Positions 23,161 through 31,601 of a stretch of DNA of 34,566 nt are shown here, in pieces (position 1 is the first letter of the stretch; each line of letters begins with the position of its first letter). The stretch comes from an uncultured bacterium (GTDB lineage Bacteria; Bacillota_I; Bacilli_A; RFN20; CAG-826), in the NCBI GenBank assembly GCA_949285325.1, contig CASDYZ010000051.1, forward strand, positions 1-34,566. The letters run 5' to 3'. A program made the translations under genes and the position numbers. The notes under the pieces were generated by a model. The model saw nothing but the letters and a program-made list of their open reading frames with translations, was not told the origin of the DNA and searched no databases.

Positions 23161-24885
23161 ATGAAAAGAAGTCATTACAATGGTGAAATCAATATTTCAA
23201 ATCTAGGTGAAGAAGTAGAAGTGCTCGGTTGGGTGAGTAAAAAAAGAAATCACGGGGCAATTGTCTTTATCGATTTAAGAGATAGAACCGGCATCGTTCA
23301 AGTCGTCTATACCGATAGCGACTTTGCTCTCGATATAAGAAATGAATACGTCCTTCACGTAAAAGGAAAAGTATTAAAAAGAGAAGTCAGCAATCCAAAA
23401 ATCAAAAGTGGTGAAATTGAAATTAAGGCGAGCGAAATTGAAATAATTAATACCGCGAAAACGACACCATTAATCATCGCTGATGAAACTGACGCCTTAG
23501 AAGATACGAGATTAAAATATCGTTACCTCGATTTAAGAAGGCCAAAGATGCAACACTTCCTCGATGTGAGACATCAAGTGAAGATTATAATCCATCAATA
23601 TTTAAGCGATAGAAGATTTATTGAAGTTGAGACTCCTAATCTTATTTTATCGACGCCGGAAGGCTCTAGAGACTACCTTGTTCCTTCTAGAATTCACCAC
23701 GGTAAATTTTATGCCCTACCTCAATCACCACAAATATATAAGCAGTTATTGATGATTGGCGGTATCGAAAGATATTATCAAATATGCCGTTGTTATAGGG
23801 ATGAAGATTTACGCGCGGACCGTCAGCCAGAATTTACCCAAGTCGACATCGAGACGAGCTTTCTCGACCAAGATGAATTCCTTACATTGATGGAAGGCTT
23901 AATAAAAGAAATATTTATTAAGACAATTGGATATGAAGTTAAACTTCCACTGAGAAGAATACCTTATCTAGAAGCGATGGATAGATACGGTTCAGATAAG
24001 CCAGACACGAGATTTGGTATGGAGTTATTCGATTTAAAAGAAATCTTATCCAAATGCTCTTTTACTGGATTTAAAGATGTCGAGGCTATAAAAGGTATTA
24101 AAGTCGATAAAGTCGCTAGTACGACATCGAGAAAAATAATCGATAACCTAACGCTTGAAGCAAAGAAATTCTCTTTAAGCGGGATAGTGGTTTTAAAGAT
24201 GGAAAACAATGAATTAAATGGTTCATTTACTAAATTTTTAAGTGAAGAAGAAAAAAGACAACTAATAAATATAAGTGGGGCAAAAAATGACGATATTATC
24301 ATCTTTGCTGGTGGGCCAAAAAATCGCGTTTGTCCGCTTCTTGGGGCTATTAGATTAAACTATGCCCGTCAATTAAATTTAATCCAGCCAAATACTTACG
24401 ATTTACTTTGGGTCGTCGATTTCCCGCTATTTGAAAGGGATGTCGAAAGTGGACAAATAACGAGTTCACACCACCCATTCACTCGTCCTAAAGACGAACA
24501 TCTTAAATACTTAGATAGCGACCCAACCAAAGTCTTATCATACGCTTATGACATAGTCATAAATGGATATGAAGCTGGTGGTGGTTCACTTAGAATTTAT
24601 AACCAAGACGTTCAAAAGAAAATATTTGAAGTGCTCGGTTTAACTAAAGAAGATTTAAAACGTAAATTTGGTTTCTTCATCGATGCGTTTGAATATGGCA
24701 CTCCACCTCACGCAGGGATGGCGTTTGGCCTCGATAGGTTGATGATGATACTTACTAATACCGATAATATAAAAGACGTCATCGCTTTCCCTAAAAATTT
24801 AGCAGCGGTCGATCCAATGAGTGGGGCTCCTCAAAGTGTCGACGAGTCTCAACTAAAAGAACTAGGAATTAAAATTGAAGAATAA
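23161..24885 (+). CDS. aspS: Aspartyl-tRNA synthetase (bacterial type)
   Basis: AspRS charges tRNA-Asp. The 574-residue protein has an N-terminal OB anticodon-binding domain (VEVLGWVSKKRNHG, FIDLRDRTG), motif 1 around FIEVETPNL (156-164), and motif 2 with CRCYRDEDLRADRQPEF. A bacterial GAD insertion lies between motifs 2 and 3 (about 290-410), and motif 3 is GMAFGLDRLMM. Length and insertion show the bacterial, not archaeal, form. An AAAGG lies somewhat far upstream. It forms a pair with hisS (18-base gap). Confidence 0.97.
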   Translation: MKRSHYNGEINISNLGEEVEVLGWVSKKRNHGAIVFIDLRDRTGIVQVVYTDSDFALDIRNEYVLHVKGKVLKREVSNPKIKSGEIEIKASEIEIINTAKTTPLIIADETDALEDTRLKYRYLDLRRPKMQHFLDVRHQVKIIIHQYLSDRRFIEVETPNLILSTPEGSRDYLVPSRIHHGKFYALPQSPQIYKQLLMIGGIERYYQICRCYRDEDLRADRQPEFTQVDIETSFLDQDEFLTLMEGLIKEIFIKTIGYEVKLPLRRIPYLEAMDRYGSDKPDTRFGMELFDLKEILSKCSFTGFKDVEAIKGIKVDKVASTTSRKIIDNLTLEAKKFSLSGIVVLKMENNELNGSFTKFLSEEEKRQLINISGAKNDDIIIFAGGPKNRVCPLLGAIRLNYARQLNLIQPNTYDLLWVVDFPLFERDVESGQITSSHHPFTRPKDEHLKYLDSDPTKVLSYAYDIVINGYEAGGGSLRIYNQDVQKKIFEVLGLTKEDLKRKFGFFIDAFEYGTPPHAGMAFGLDRLMMILTNTDNIKDVIAFPKNLAAVDPMSGAPQSVDESQLKELGIKIEE

Positions 24886-24897
24886 TTATATAAAAAT

Positions 24898-24914
24898 CTA
24901 CTAAAAAACTACTA
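24898..24914 (+). promoter_or_regulatory. Direct-repeat box CTACTA-N5-CTACTA (copy B)
   Basis: CTACTA (24898-24903) and CTACTA (24909-24914) are separated by AAAAA, giving an 11-base period identical to copy A. The box lies 17 bases before the tkt ATG and directly upstream of its SD, where a bound regulator could block transcription or the site could act in the RNA. Confidence 0.4.
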
Positions 24915-24931
24915 AACGAGAGGAATTAACT

Positions 24932-26908
24932 ATGAAAGACATCGACAAATTATCAATCGCGACTATCAGGTCAATGTGTATCGACATGATTAACCACGCT
25001 AATTCGGGGCACCCCGGAATGGCGCTTGGCTCTGCTCCAATACTATATACTTTATTTACTAGACATCTAGTTGCTACTCCATTAGATTCAAACTGGATTA
25101 ATCGCGACCGATTTATTTTAAGCGCCGGGCACGCTTCTAGTTTACTTTATTCATTATTACATCTATGTGGATATAAACTAAGTATCGATGATTTAAAACA
25201 ATTTAGACAACTTGATTCTCTCACTCCTGGACATCCTGAATATATGCATACCGATGGAGTGGATGCGACGAGTGGTCCTTTAGGACAAGGTATCGCCCAA
25301 TCTGTCGGGGTGGCTATTGCTGAACAAGCCCTATCACACTTATATAAGGATGGAGATAAATTATTCGATCACTATACTTATGTGCTCTGTGGAGATGGTT
25401 GTCTTCAAGAAGGGGTGTCGCAAGAAGCTATCTCTCTAGCAGGACATCAAAAACTCAATAAATTAATTCTTTTTTACGATGCGAATAACGTCACTCTCGA
25501 CGGCGGTTTAGATTTATCTTTTTCAGAAAATGTCAAACTCCGTTTTGAGGCGAGTGAATGGAATGTAATTGAAGTAAAAAATGGTAATGATGTCGACGCT
25601 ATTGATGTGGCGATTCAAAAAGCAAAAAAATCTAAAGATAAACCAACTCTTATCATCGTCCATACCATTATTGGATATGGTTCTAGCAAACAAGGGACAA
25701 GTAAAGTCCACGGTTCACCTTTAGGTGAAGAAGATGGTAAGAGAACTAAGGTTGAAGTATATCATTTCGATCATCCTGATTTTTATGTCCCTAGTGAAGT
25801 TTATGAGCATTTTAAAAATACATTTAATAAGCGTGGCTTAAAAGCATATGAAGAATATCAACGCACTCTTAAAAAATATGAAGAGAAAAACGAAAGTGAA
25901 TATATTAGATATAAATCTTTACTAGGTCACGACTTATCTTCATATTTACCAGATGTCTATCCTGATTTTGAAATTAATAAATCTATTTCTACCCGTCTAT
26001 CTAGTCAAGACGCACTTAACGATTATATGCTTTCTATTCCAAATTTATATGGCGGGAGTGCGGATGTCGCTGGTTCAGTCATGACTAAATTAAATGTCTC
26101 GTCTGATTTTACTCCTTCTAATAGAGGTGGGCACAATTTCAACTTTGGGATAAGAGAGTTCGCCATGGCGAGTGCCCAAAACGGGATGCTTTTACATGGC
26201 GGGGTGAGAACTTACGTCGGATGTTTCTTAGTCTTTGCCGACTATTTAAAGCCAGCGATACGTATGGCGGCCATTTCAAAATTACCTGCCATCTATTTAT
26301 TTTCTCACGATTCAATCGCTGTTGGAGAAGACGGTCCAACCCATCAACCAATCGAGCAACTCGCGATGCTTAGAAGTATACCAAATATCAAAGTTATAAG
26401 GCCCGCTGATAAAAAAGAAACATATGGGGCGTGGCATGAAGCATTAAAGAGTGTTTCAACTCCGACATGTTTAATTTTATCGCGTCAAAATTTACCTATT
26501 TTAGAAAATTCTAAAGCGGATAAAGTATCTTTAGGCGGGTATATCGTCTCTAAAGAAAAAGAAAAGATAGATCTATGCCTCATCGCCACTGGTTCAGAAG
26601 TGAGTTTATCCATCCAAGTTCAAAAAGCACTGTGGGAAGAAGGTATCGATGTCAGAGTCGTATCCTTACCTTGCTTAGAAAATTTTAAAGCCCAGGGAGA
26701 AAAATACATGGGTGAAGTTATCGGTGTCCCGTATGAAAAAAGAATATCTATCGAGATGCTTTCAACTTTTGGATGGGGTAGTATTGCCAAATATAATTAT
26801 GGTATAGATACTTACGGGGCAAGCGCGAAAGCAAATCAACTTTTAGAAAAATTTAATTTTGATATTATTCATTTAGTTAATTACTGCAAGAGTTGTCTTA
26901 AAAACTAA
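24932..26908 (+). CDS. tkt: Transketolase
   Basis: Transketolase moves two-carbon ketol units between sugar phosphates in the pentose phosphate pathway using thiamine diphosphate. The 658-residue protein has conserved His27 (SGHPG) and His67 (SAGHASS), and the cofactor motif GDGCLQEG at 154-161 continuing to the downstream NN of DANNVTLDG. It also has the EDGPTHQPIEQLAMLR region and a C-terminal transketolase domain. Length is normal. The start has SD GAGAGGAA. With dxs and deoB elsewhere in the window it feeds from the glyceraldehyde-3-phosphate/pentose pool. The tandem CTACTA box just upstream may control it. Confidence 0.97.
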   Translation: MKDIDKLSIATIRSMCIDMINHANSGHPGMALGSAPILYTLFTRHLVATPLDSNWINRDRFILSAGHASSLLYSLLHLCGYKLSIDDLKQFRQLDSLTPGHPEYMHTDGVDATSGPLGQGIAQSVGVAIAEQALSHLYKDGDKLFDHYTYVLCGDGCLQEGVSQEAISLAGHQKLNKLILFYDANNVTLDGGLDLSFSENVKLRFEASEWNVIEVKNGNDVDAIDVAIQKAKKSKDKPTLIIVHTIIGYGSSKQGTSKVHGSPLGEEDGKRTKVEVYHFDHPDFYVPSEVYEHFKNTFNKRGLKAYEEYQRTLKKYEEKNESEYIRYKSLLGHDLSSYLPDVYPDFEINKSISTRLSSQDALNDYMLSIPNLYGGSADVAGSVMTKLNVSSDFTPSNRGGHNFNFGIREFAMASAQNGMLLHGGVRTYVGCFLVFADYLKPAIRMAAISKLPAIYLFSHDSIAVGEDGPTHQPIEQLAMLRSIPNIKVIRPADKKETYGAWHEALKSVSTPTCLILSRQNLPILENSKADKVSLGGYIVSKEKEKIDLCLIATGSEVSLSIQVQKALWEEGIDVRVVSLPCLENFKAQGEKYMGEVIGVPYEKRISIEMLSTFGWGSIAKYNYGIDTYGASAKANQLLEKFNFDIIHLVNYCKSCLKN

Positions 26909-26931
26909 TTACTTTATTTAGACAATTTTAT
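26893..26931 (+). terminator. Weak terminator hairpin after tkt, overlapping the next promoter
   Basis: TTGTCT (26893-26898) with the following AAA can pair with TTT and AGACAA (26920-26925), and TTTTAT follows. The right arm contains the -35 box of the next promoter. Confidence 0.35.
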
Positions 26932-26947
26932 AAAAATTATTTATACT
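26919..26947 (+). promoter_or_regulatory. Sigma-A promoter for the yqhY-nusB-xseAB unit
   Basis: TAGACA (26919-26924), a 17-base spacer and TATACT (26942-26947) are each five of six to consensus. The predicted start near 26954 leaves a leader of about 11 bases, just enough for the SD GAAGGA. Confidence 0.7.
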
Positions 26948-26964
26948 ATAGGGAAGGAAATCTT

Positions 26965-27306
26965 ATGGCGGAATATATTTACATTAATTCGTACTCTAAC
27001 AAAGGCAAATTAGCCATTAGTCGCAATGTATTTGACGAAGTGGTGTCGATTGCTTTAACGAGGTTAAAGGTTGCTAAATCGAGCAAAAGAATGAAAAAAA
27101 GTCAACTCTTTAGACTCAATAGACCTGTACAGACGACTATAAAACATGGCATTGTCCACGTCTGGGTAGCAGTCGATATACCAAAGAAGATGAACATTCA
27201 AGAAATATCTTCAAAAATACAACAAGAAATAGTCGACTTATTTTTAGCGATGACTGATCAAATTCCTTTTGATGTGCAAGTTAAAGTAGAAACATTACTC
27301 GACTAA
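26965..27306 (+). CDS. yqhY: Asp23/Gls24-family protein, YqhY-like
   Basis: A 113-residue Asp23/DUF322 family protein. It shows the family pattern of a short N-terminal strand with GKLAISRNVFDEVVSIAL, a central VHVWVAVDI strand and a C-terminal helix-strand (IQQEIVDLF, PFDVQVKVETLL). Its position ahead of nusB-xseA-xseB-dxs matches B. subtilis yqhY, whose loss perturbs fatty-acid precursor control (acetyl-CoA carboxylase). Here the accBC genes are not adjacent. The start has SD GGGAAGGAAA and the gene has its own promoter. Assignment to YqhY rather than another Asp23 paralogue rests on the neighbourhood. Confidence 0.82.
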   Translation: MAEYIYINSYSNKGKLAISRNVFDEVVSIALTRLKVAKSSKRMKKSQLFRLNRPVQTTIKHGIVHVWVAVDIPKKMNIQEISSKIQQEIVDLFLAMTDQIPFDVQVKVETLLD

Positions 27307-27321
27307 TAAGGGGTATTATCC

Positions 27322-27909
27322 GTGTTCAGAAAGAAAAAAATGTCTTATGTGGACGCGCATAATAACGCCGTTAGGGCATATAAAAAAGCATCGACATCAA
27401 TAATCTTTATCGGGATTTTTAATGTCATCGGTGCTATTTTTTATTTAGTACAAATAAATGATGTCGGGGATTTTGCTGGGCAGTTTCTTTGCCTGGGCTT
27501 AAATATGTTTATTTTTTCTATCCCCCCAGTCGGTGAATTTCTCATTTCAAATTTACCTTGGAGTGTCATTATTTATATATTGTTATTTTTTTCTTTTGGG
27601 GCGCTTTATGCTTTTTTAGGAGTGATGGCAAATAGAGGCAAAGGTAAATATTTATACGCTAGTCTAATATTATATTTAATCGATTGGGTATTTTTACTAT
27701 GTTGCTATTTTTATTTGAATGCTTTTTTAAGTTCTAATTCTGTTTTTTTAATGATTGGTGTACATTTAATTGTCACCGTCTTCCTTTTTATGGCAATATA
27801 TCAATATCACAAAGTGATAAGTATTGAAATAGTGCATAAAAGAGAAATACAAAAAGAAAAAATGACCAGTGAAGGAGAAAATAAACAAGATGACAATAAC
27901 GAGAAATAA
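27322..27909 (+). CDS. Five-TM membrane protein of unknown function
   Basis: I do not recognise this 195-residue protein. After a basic start (FRKKKMSYVDAHNNAVRAYKK, a cytoplasmic amphipathic segment) it has about five transmembrane helices (roughly 25-46, 52-70, 78-102, 109-132 and 137-160). A charged, glutamine- and lysine-rich cytoplasmic tail follows. The start is GTG at 27322 with AAGGGG eight bases upstream; the ATG at 27340 has no SD. The 3' end overlaps nusB by 20 bases, indicating co-expression. It is inserted between yqhY and nusB, which are adjacent in Bacillus. Confidence 0.75.
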   Translation: MFRKKKMSYVDAHNNAVRAYKKASTSIIFIGIFNVIGAIFYLVQINDVGDFAGQFLCLGLNMFIFSIPPVGEFLISNLPWSVIIYILLFFSFGALYAFLGVMANRGKGKYLYASLILYLIDWVFLLCCYFYLNAFLSSNSVFLMIGVHLIVTVFLFMAIYQYHKVISIEIVHKREIQKEKMTSEGENKQDDNNEK

Positions 27910-28312
27910 ACAACAATTTATTATAATGACTACCCTTTATGATGTCATAAATGAAATCGATACAAAAAGTGAAGACATAGTGTTTAAAGATCCTCGCATA
28001 GTATTAGAAAGTCTATGTGGCATTGATTATGAACAAATACCGATATTTATAAAGAAAGTAGTCTATGCATCTTTAGACAATTATTCCTTAATAAAAAATA
28101 AAATTGAAACAAAATTAATCGATTGGAAATGGGAAAGATTACCTGTACTTACACGTGCGATATTTTTACTATCTTATTCCCATTATTATTTAATTGAAGA
28201 AAAAGTCGATAAAAGTATCGTCATCGATGTAGCAATTAATTTAGCAAAAAGATACATCGATGAAAAACAAGCAAAATTTATCAACGCTGTACTAAACGGG
28301 GTGCTTCAATGA
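27890..28312 (+). CDS. nusB: Transcription antitermination factor NusB
   Basis: NusB binds boxA RNA with NusE (S10) and promotes antitermination of rRNA operons. The 140-residue protein is all-helical, with the family pattern at the start (TRNKQQFIIMTTLYDVI) and the C-terminal signature KSIVIDVAINLAKRY then DEKQAKFINAVLNGVL. I prefer the ATG at 27890, which has AAGGAG 12 bases upstream; a longer GTG start at 27869 would precede that SD. Its TGA overlaps the xseA ATG in ATGA, so translation is coupled. Confidence 0.93.
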   Translation: MTITRNKQQFIIMTTLYDVINEIDTKSEDIVFKDPRIVLESLCGIDYEQIPIFIKKVVYASLDNYSLIKNKIETKLIDWKWERLPVLTRAIFLLSYSHYYLIEEKVDKSIVIDVAINLAKRYIDEKQAKFINAVLNGVLQ

Positions 28313-29460
28313 ACAGTGCTTTTACCCCACCGATATACTCAGTCTCGCAAATAAATCAATTAGTCAAGTCGCTCATAAGTAATGATCCGAGACTACAATA
28401 CGTTTTAGTGCGGGGAGAATTAAGCAATTTAAAACAGCAAGCACGAGTAGGACATCTTTATTTTTCATTAAAAGATGAAAACGCACTTATAAATGCCGTG
28501 ATGTTTGCCTCGAACGCTAAAAACATCAATTTCCCAATCGACAATGGGCAAGAAGTAATATGTTTAGCCCAACTCGATGTATATGTGCCTAGAGGCACTT
28601 ATCAGCTAAATGTCATCGCCATTGAGCAAGTAGGAGAAGGTAAAGCCCTCTTACAATTAGAAAAACTTAAAAAGAAACTTAACGAAGAAGGACTTTTTGA
28701 TACATCTCGAAAAAGAAAGATAAATCTATACCCTAAAGCAATTGGAATAATAAGTGCGAAAAATGGGGCAGCCATCAGCGATATATTAACTAATATTAAA
28801 AGACGTTATCCATACTGCGACATATATTTCTTCCCTAGCCAAGTGCAAGGAAATGAAGCGAGCAAAGACTTATTAAGAGCGTTTAATTTGTCACAAAAAT
28901 ATGATTTAGATACTCTCATCATCGGAAGAGGTGGGGGAGCAAGTGAAGATTTAAGTGCGTTTAATGATGAGACACTAGTGAGGGCGGTAGCTTCCTCTAA
29001 AACGCCAACCATCTCTGCAGTTGGACATGAAATTGATGTCACTCTTATCGATTTAGTCGCTGATGCGCGCGCTTCAACCCCGACCGGGGCGGCGGAATTA
29101 TCGACTGTCGATAGAAGGGAAATAGAACAGAGATTATTTGACGCATCAAATCAAATAAAACAACTTTTATCGAGGATGTATAACAACGTTATAGAAAAGA
29201 TTGACGCATATAAAAATATGCTTAAGACCATCATTAAAAATAACGTCAGCTTATTTGAAACTAGATTGATGTCGAAGAAAAGTGTCGTTGAATCTTTAAA
29301 TCCAAGAGCGATATTAAATAGAGGCTTTACTATAACTTTAGATAGCGAAGGTAAACCTTTAAGAAAAATAGAGCAAATTAAACGAGGGGAGACAATGACA
29401 ACGCTTTTGAAAAATGGTAAAATAATAAGCAATATCAAAGATGTTATAAAGGAGGAATAA
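28309..29460 (+). CDS. xseA: Exodeoxyribonuclease VII large subunit
   Basis: XseA is the catalytic subunit of exonuclease VII, which digests ssDNA from both ends. The 383-residue protein has the N-terminal OB fold (YVLVRGELSNLK, GHLYFSLKD, about 30-55). The catalytic domain shows GIISAKNGAAISDI, GRGGGASEDLSAFNDE (about 204-219) and GHEIDVTLIDLVADARASTPTGAAE (about 242-266). A short coiled-coil and a C-terminal segment follow. It is shorter than Bacillus XseA (about 450), mainly in the coiled-coil arm that binds XseB. It overlaps nusB by four bases, and xseB follows after two. Confidence 0.96.
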   Translation: MNSAFTPPIYSVSQINQLVKSLISNDPRLQYVLVRGELSNLKQQARVGHLYFSLKDENALINAVMFASNAKNINFPIDNGQEVICLAQLDVYVPRGTYQLNVIAIEQVGEGKALLQLEKLKKKLNEEGLFDTSRKRKINLYPKAIGIISAKNGAAISDILTNIKRRYPYCDIYFFPSQVQGNEASKDLLRAFNLSQKYDLDTLIIGRGGGASEDLSAFNDETLVRAVASSKTPTISAVGHEIDVTLIDLVADARASTPTGAAELSTVDRREIEQRLFDASNQIKQLLSRMYNNVIEKIDAYKNMLKTIIKNNVSLFETRLMSKKSVVESLNPRAILNRGFTITLDSEGKPLRKIEQIKRGETMTTLLKNGKIISNIKDVIKEE

Positions 29461-29462
29461 AT

Positions 29463-29663
29463 ATGGATAAAGATAATTTTAATATTAAGGAAAAATTAAA
29501 TTCACTCGATGAAATAATTGAAAAAATGCAAAATAACGAGCTTGATTTTGACACCAATATCGCCCTTTATAATAAAGCAAATAAAATAATTGAAGAGTTA
29601 GAAAAACGGTTATCTCAAGTGAGAGAGCAAATAGTTAAAGTTGTAGAAAAAGAAGAAGAATAG
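29463..29663 (+). CDS. xseB: Exodeoxyribonuclease VII small subunit
   Basis: XseB is the small regulatory subunit of exonuclease VII and wraps around the coiled-coil of XseA. The 66-residue protein has the family features: FNIKEKLNSLDEIIEKMQNNELDFDTNIALYNKANKII in a helical hairpin, with the central E-L-D/E-x-x-x-x-L-Y pattern, and an acidic C-terminus. The SD AAAGGAGG is strong. Its TAG stop is the first half-site of repeat-box copy C. Confidence 0.95.
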   Translation: MDKDNFNIKEKLNSLDEIIEKMQNNELDFDTNIALYNKANKIIEELEKRLSQVREQIVKVVEKEEE

Positions 29664-29677
29664 TAAATAAATAGTAG
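29661..29677 (-). promoter_or_regulatory. Direct-repeat box TAGTAA-N5-TAGTAG (copy C)
   Basis: TAGTAA (29661-29666) and TAGTAG (29672-29677) are 11 bases apart. On the complementary strand this reads CTACTA-TTTAT-TTACTA, close to copies A and B. It lies 11 bases before the dxs ATG, which has no SD, and overlaps the xseB stop. Confidence 0.35.
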
Positions 29678-29688
29678 TTTTTAAGTAT

Positions 29689-31551
29689 ATGAAAGACAAG
29701 AGAAAAGACAATTTAAACATCGATTTAACTTCAATCAAAGAACCTTCTTTTGTCAAGCAGTTAAACTATAAACAACTAGATGAGTTAAGTTTAAAAATAA
29801 AAGATTATATTCTCGAAGTCGTTTCAACCAATGGCGGTCATCTTTCGAGCAATCTTGGAACGATAGATGCGAGCATTTCTCTTTGTCGTAATTTTGATTT
29901 TTTAAAAGATAAGATTATCTTTGATGTCGGTCATCAAAGTTACGCTTATAAAATTTTGACTGGTAGAAACTTAAAAACTTTAAGACAAAAAGACGGGATC
30001 AGTGGTTTTCAAAAGATGGATGAATCGCCTTACGATCACTTTGAATGTGGACATAGTTCTACCTCTATAAGTGCGGCGTATGGACTAGCCATCGCCCGCG
30101 ACTTAAAAAAAGAAAAATATGATGTCATCGCGTTTATTGGGGATGGTTCACTAATTAATGGACTCGCACTTGAAGGGCTAAATGTCGCCTCACAAAATAA
30201 TCACAAAGTGATTATCGTCGTCAATGATAACGAGATGTCGATCTCTCGTCCAGTCGGTGGGTTTGCTTCCATGTTTAGAAAATTATCCGTCTCCTCTTTT
30301 TATACTAAATCTAAAAGCGCTTATAAAAGAATGCTTTTAAAGACGAAAGCAGGTCGATGGATATATCAAGTAAGCGCGAGAACGAAAAACTGGTTAAAAA
30401 GACATTTAATAAAAATGAATTTGTTCGATTTGTTAGACTATTCTTTCATCGGCCCGATCGATGGACATAACATCAAACAAATGGATAAAGCTTTTAAAAA
30501 AGCGAAAGCGATAAATAACTCAGTCGTCGTCTATCTTAAAACTGTCAAAGGTAAAGGTTATAAATACGCCCAAGAAGATGAATATGGATATTATCACGGA
30601 GTAGGTCAGTTCAATGTCGAAAATGGGCAAATTGAAATCGATAAGAAAAATATTTCCTGGTCAAAAATATATGAAAAGATATTGTTAGAGCAGATGGAGA
30701 AAAATGAAAAGATAGTGACCATCGTCCCAGCGACTGGGGTAGGGAGTGAACTCGGCCCGATATTTAATAAATTTAAAAATAGGACGATAGATGTCGGTAT
30801 CGCTGAAGAGCACGCGCTTACGATGGCGAGTGGATTAAGTGTCGGTGGTATGCACCCGATAATTTGTATATATTCAACCTTCCTTCAAAGGGCATACGAC
30901 CAATTAAGTCACGATTTATCGAGATTAAAATGTAACTGCACATTACTTATCGATAGAAGCGGATTAGTTGGAAAAGATGGGGAGACTCACCAAGGGATAT
31001 TTGATGAAGCGTTTCTTTTTACTATCCCTCATATCAATATTGCGATGGCCTCATCAATCGAGCAAGCTCTATTTTTGTTTAACGAATCGATAAATGGGGG
31101 GCATGGAGTTTTTGCTATCCGCTTCCCTAAAGATAATATCCGTGATTTTAATATCGATGGCGTAGAACTAAAATACGGCAAATGGCTGAAATTAAAAGAG
31201 AGTAAAAATAAAGATACCGTCATCGTATCATTTGGTCCAGTTATAAATACAATTTATAAAAAAATGGAGGAAAAGCATATTGACGCCTCACTTTTTAATG
31301 CGATTTATCAAAGACCGATGGATAAGGCTGCTATTAAGGAGCTTTTAAAATATAAAAGAGTTATTATTTATAATCCATATGCGACAAAATTTGGCTTTGT
31401 CGACACTTTGATTGAAAAGCTCGTATCTTTAAAATATAAAGGCGTCATAGAATTTAAATGTCTACCTAATGAATTTATTAAGCAAGGAACAATACAAGAA
31501 CAATTAGATGAATACCATGTCAGTGTCGACGATTTATTTGATATCTTATAA
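29689..31551 (+). CDS. dxs: 1-deoxy-D-xylulose-5-phosphate synthase
   Basis: Dxs joins pyruvate and glyceraldehyde 3-phosphate using thiamine diphosphate, the first step of the MEP isoprenoid pathway. The 620-residue protein has the conserved HLSSNLG (51-57), FDVGHQSY (78-85), GFQKM, FECGHSSTSIS, the cofactor motif GDGSLINGLALEGLN (151-165) with NDNEMSIS, and the catalytic DRSGLVGKDGETHQG region. It follows xseB as in Bacillus, but ispA is missing. No SD precedes the ATG; the repeat box lies in that interval. It implies MEP-type isoprenoid synthesis in this organism. Confidence 0.97.
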   Translation: MKDKRKDNLNIDLTSIKEPSFVKQLNYKQLDELSLKIKDYILEVVSTNGGHLSSNLGTIDASISLCRNFDFLKDKIIFDVGHQSYAYKILTGRNLKTLRQKDGISGFQKMDESPYDHFECGHSSTSISAAYGLAIARDLKKEKYDVIAFIGDGSLINGLALEGLNVASQNNHKVIIVVNDNEMSISRPVGGFASMFRKLSVSSFYTKSKSAYKRMLLKTKAGRWIYQVSARTKNWLKRHLIKMNLFDLLDYSFIGPIDGHNIKQMDKAFKKAKAINNSVVVYLKTVKGKGYKYAQEDEYGYYHGVGQFNVENGQIEIDKKNISWSKIYEKILLEQMEKNEKIVTIVPATGVGSELGPIFNKFKNRTIDVGIAEEHALTMASGLSVGGMHPIICIYSTFLQRAYDQLSHDLSRLKCNCTLLIDRSGLVGKDGETHQGIFDEAFLFTIPHINIAMASSIEQALFLFNESINGGHGVFAIRFPKDNIRDFNIDGVELKYGKWLKLKESKNKDTVIVSFGPVINTIYKKMEEKHIDASLFNAIYQRPMDKAAIKELLKYKRVIIYNPYATKFGFVDTLIEKLVSLKYKGVIEFKCLPNEFIKQGTIQEQLDEYHVSVDDLFDIL

Positions 31552-31566
31552 TTTTTAATATTCTAG

Positions 31567-31595
31567 TTAACATAATCTAAATATTGTTTTACAAT
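31567..31595 (+). promoter_or_regulatory. Sigma-A promoter positioned for a leaderless dinB mRNA
   Basis: TTAACA (31567-31572), a 17-base spacer and TACAAT (31590-31595) are each five of six to consensus. The dinB ATG begins seven bases after the -10, where transcription normally starts. No SD is visible. Confidence 0.6.
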
Positions 31596-31601
31596 GTAGA
31601 C

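Noticed and set aside
18857-28312. Possible TGA recoding (Mycoplasma-like code)
   Set aside because: recJ, rel and nusB all end at TGA exactly where their families end, and no gene is broken by an internal TGA, so the standard bacterial code applies.
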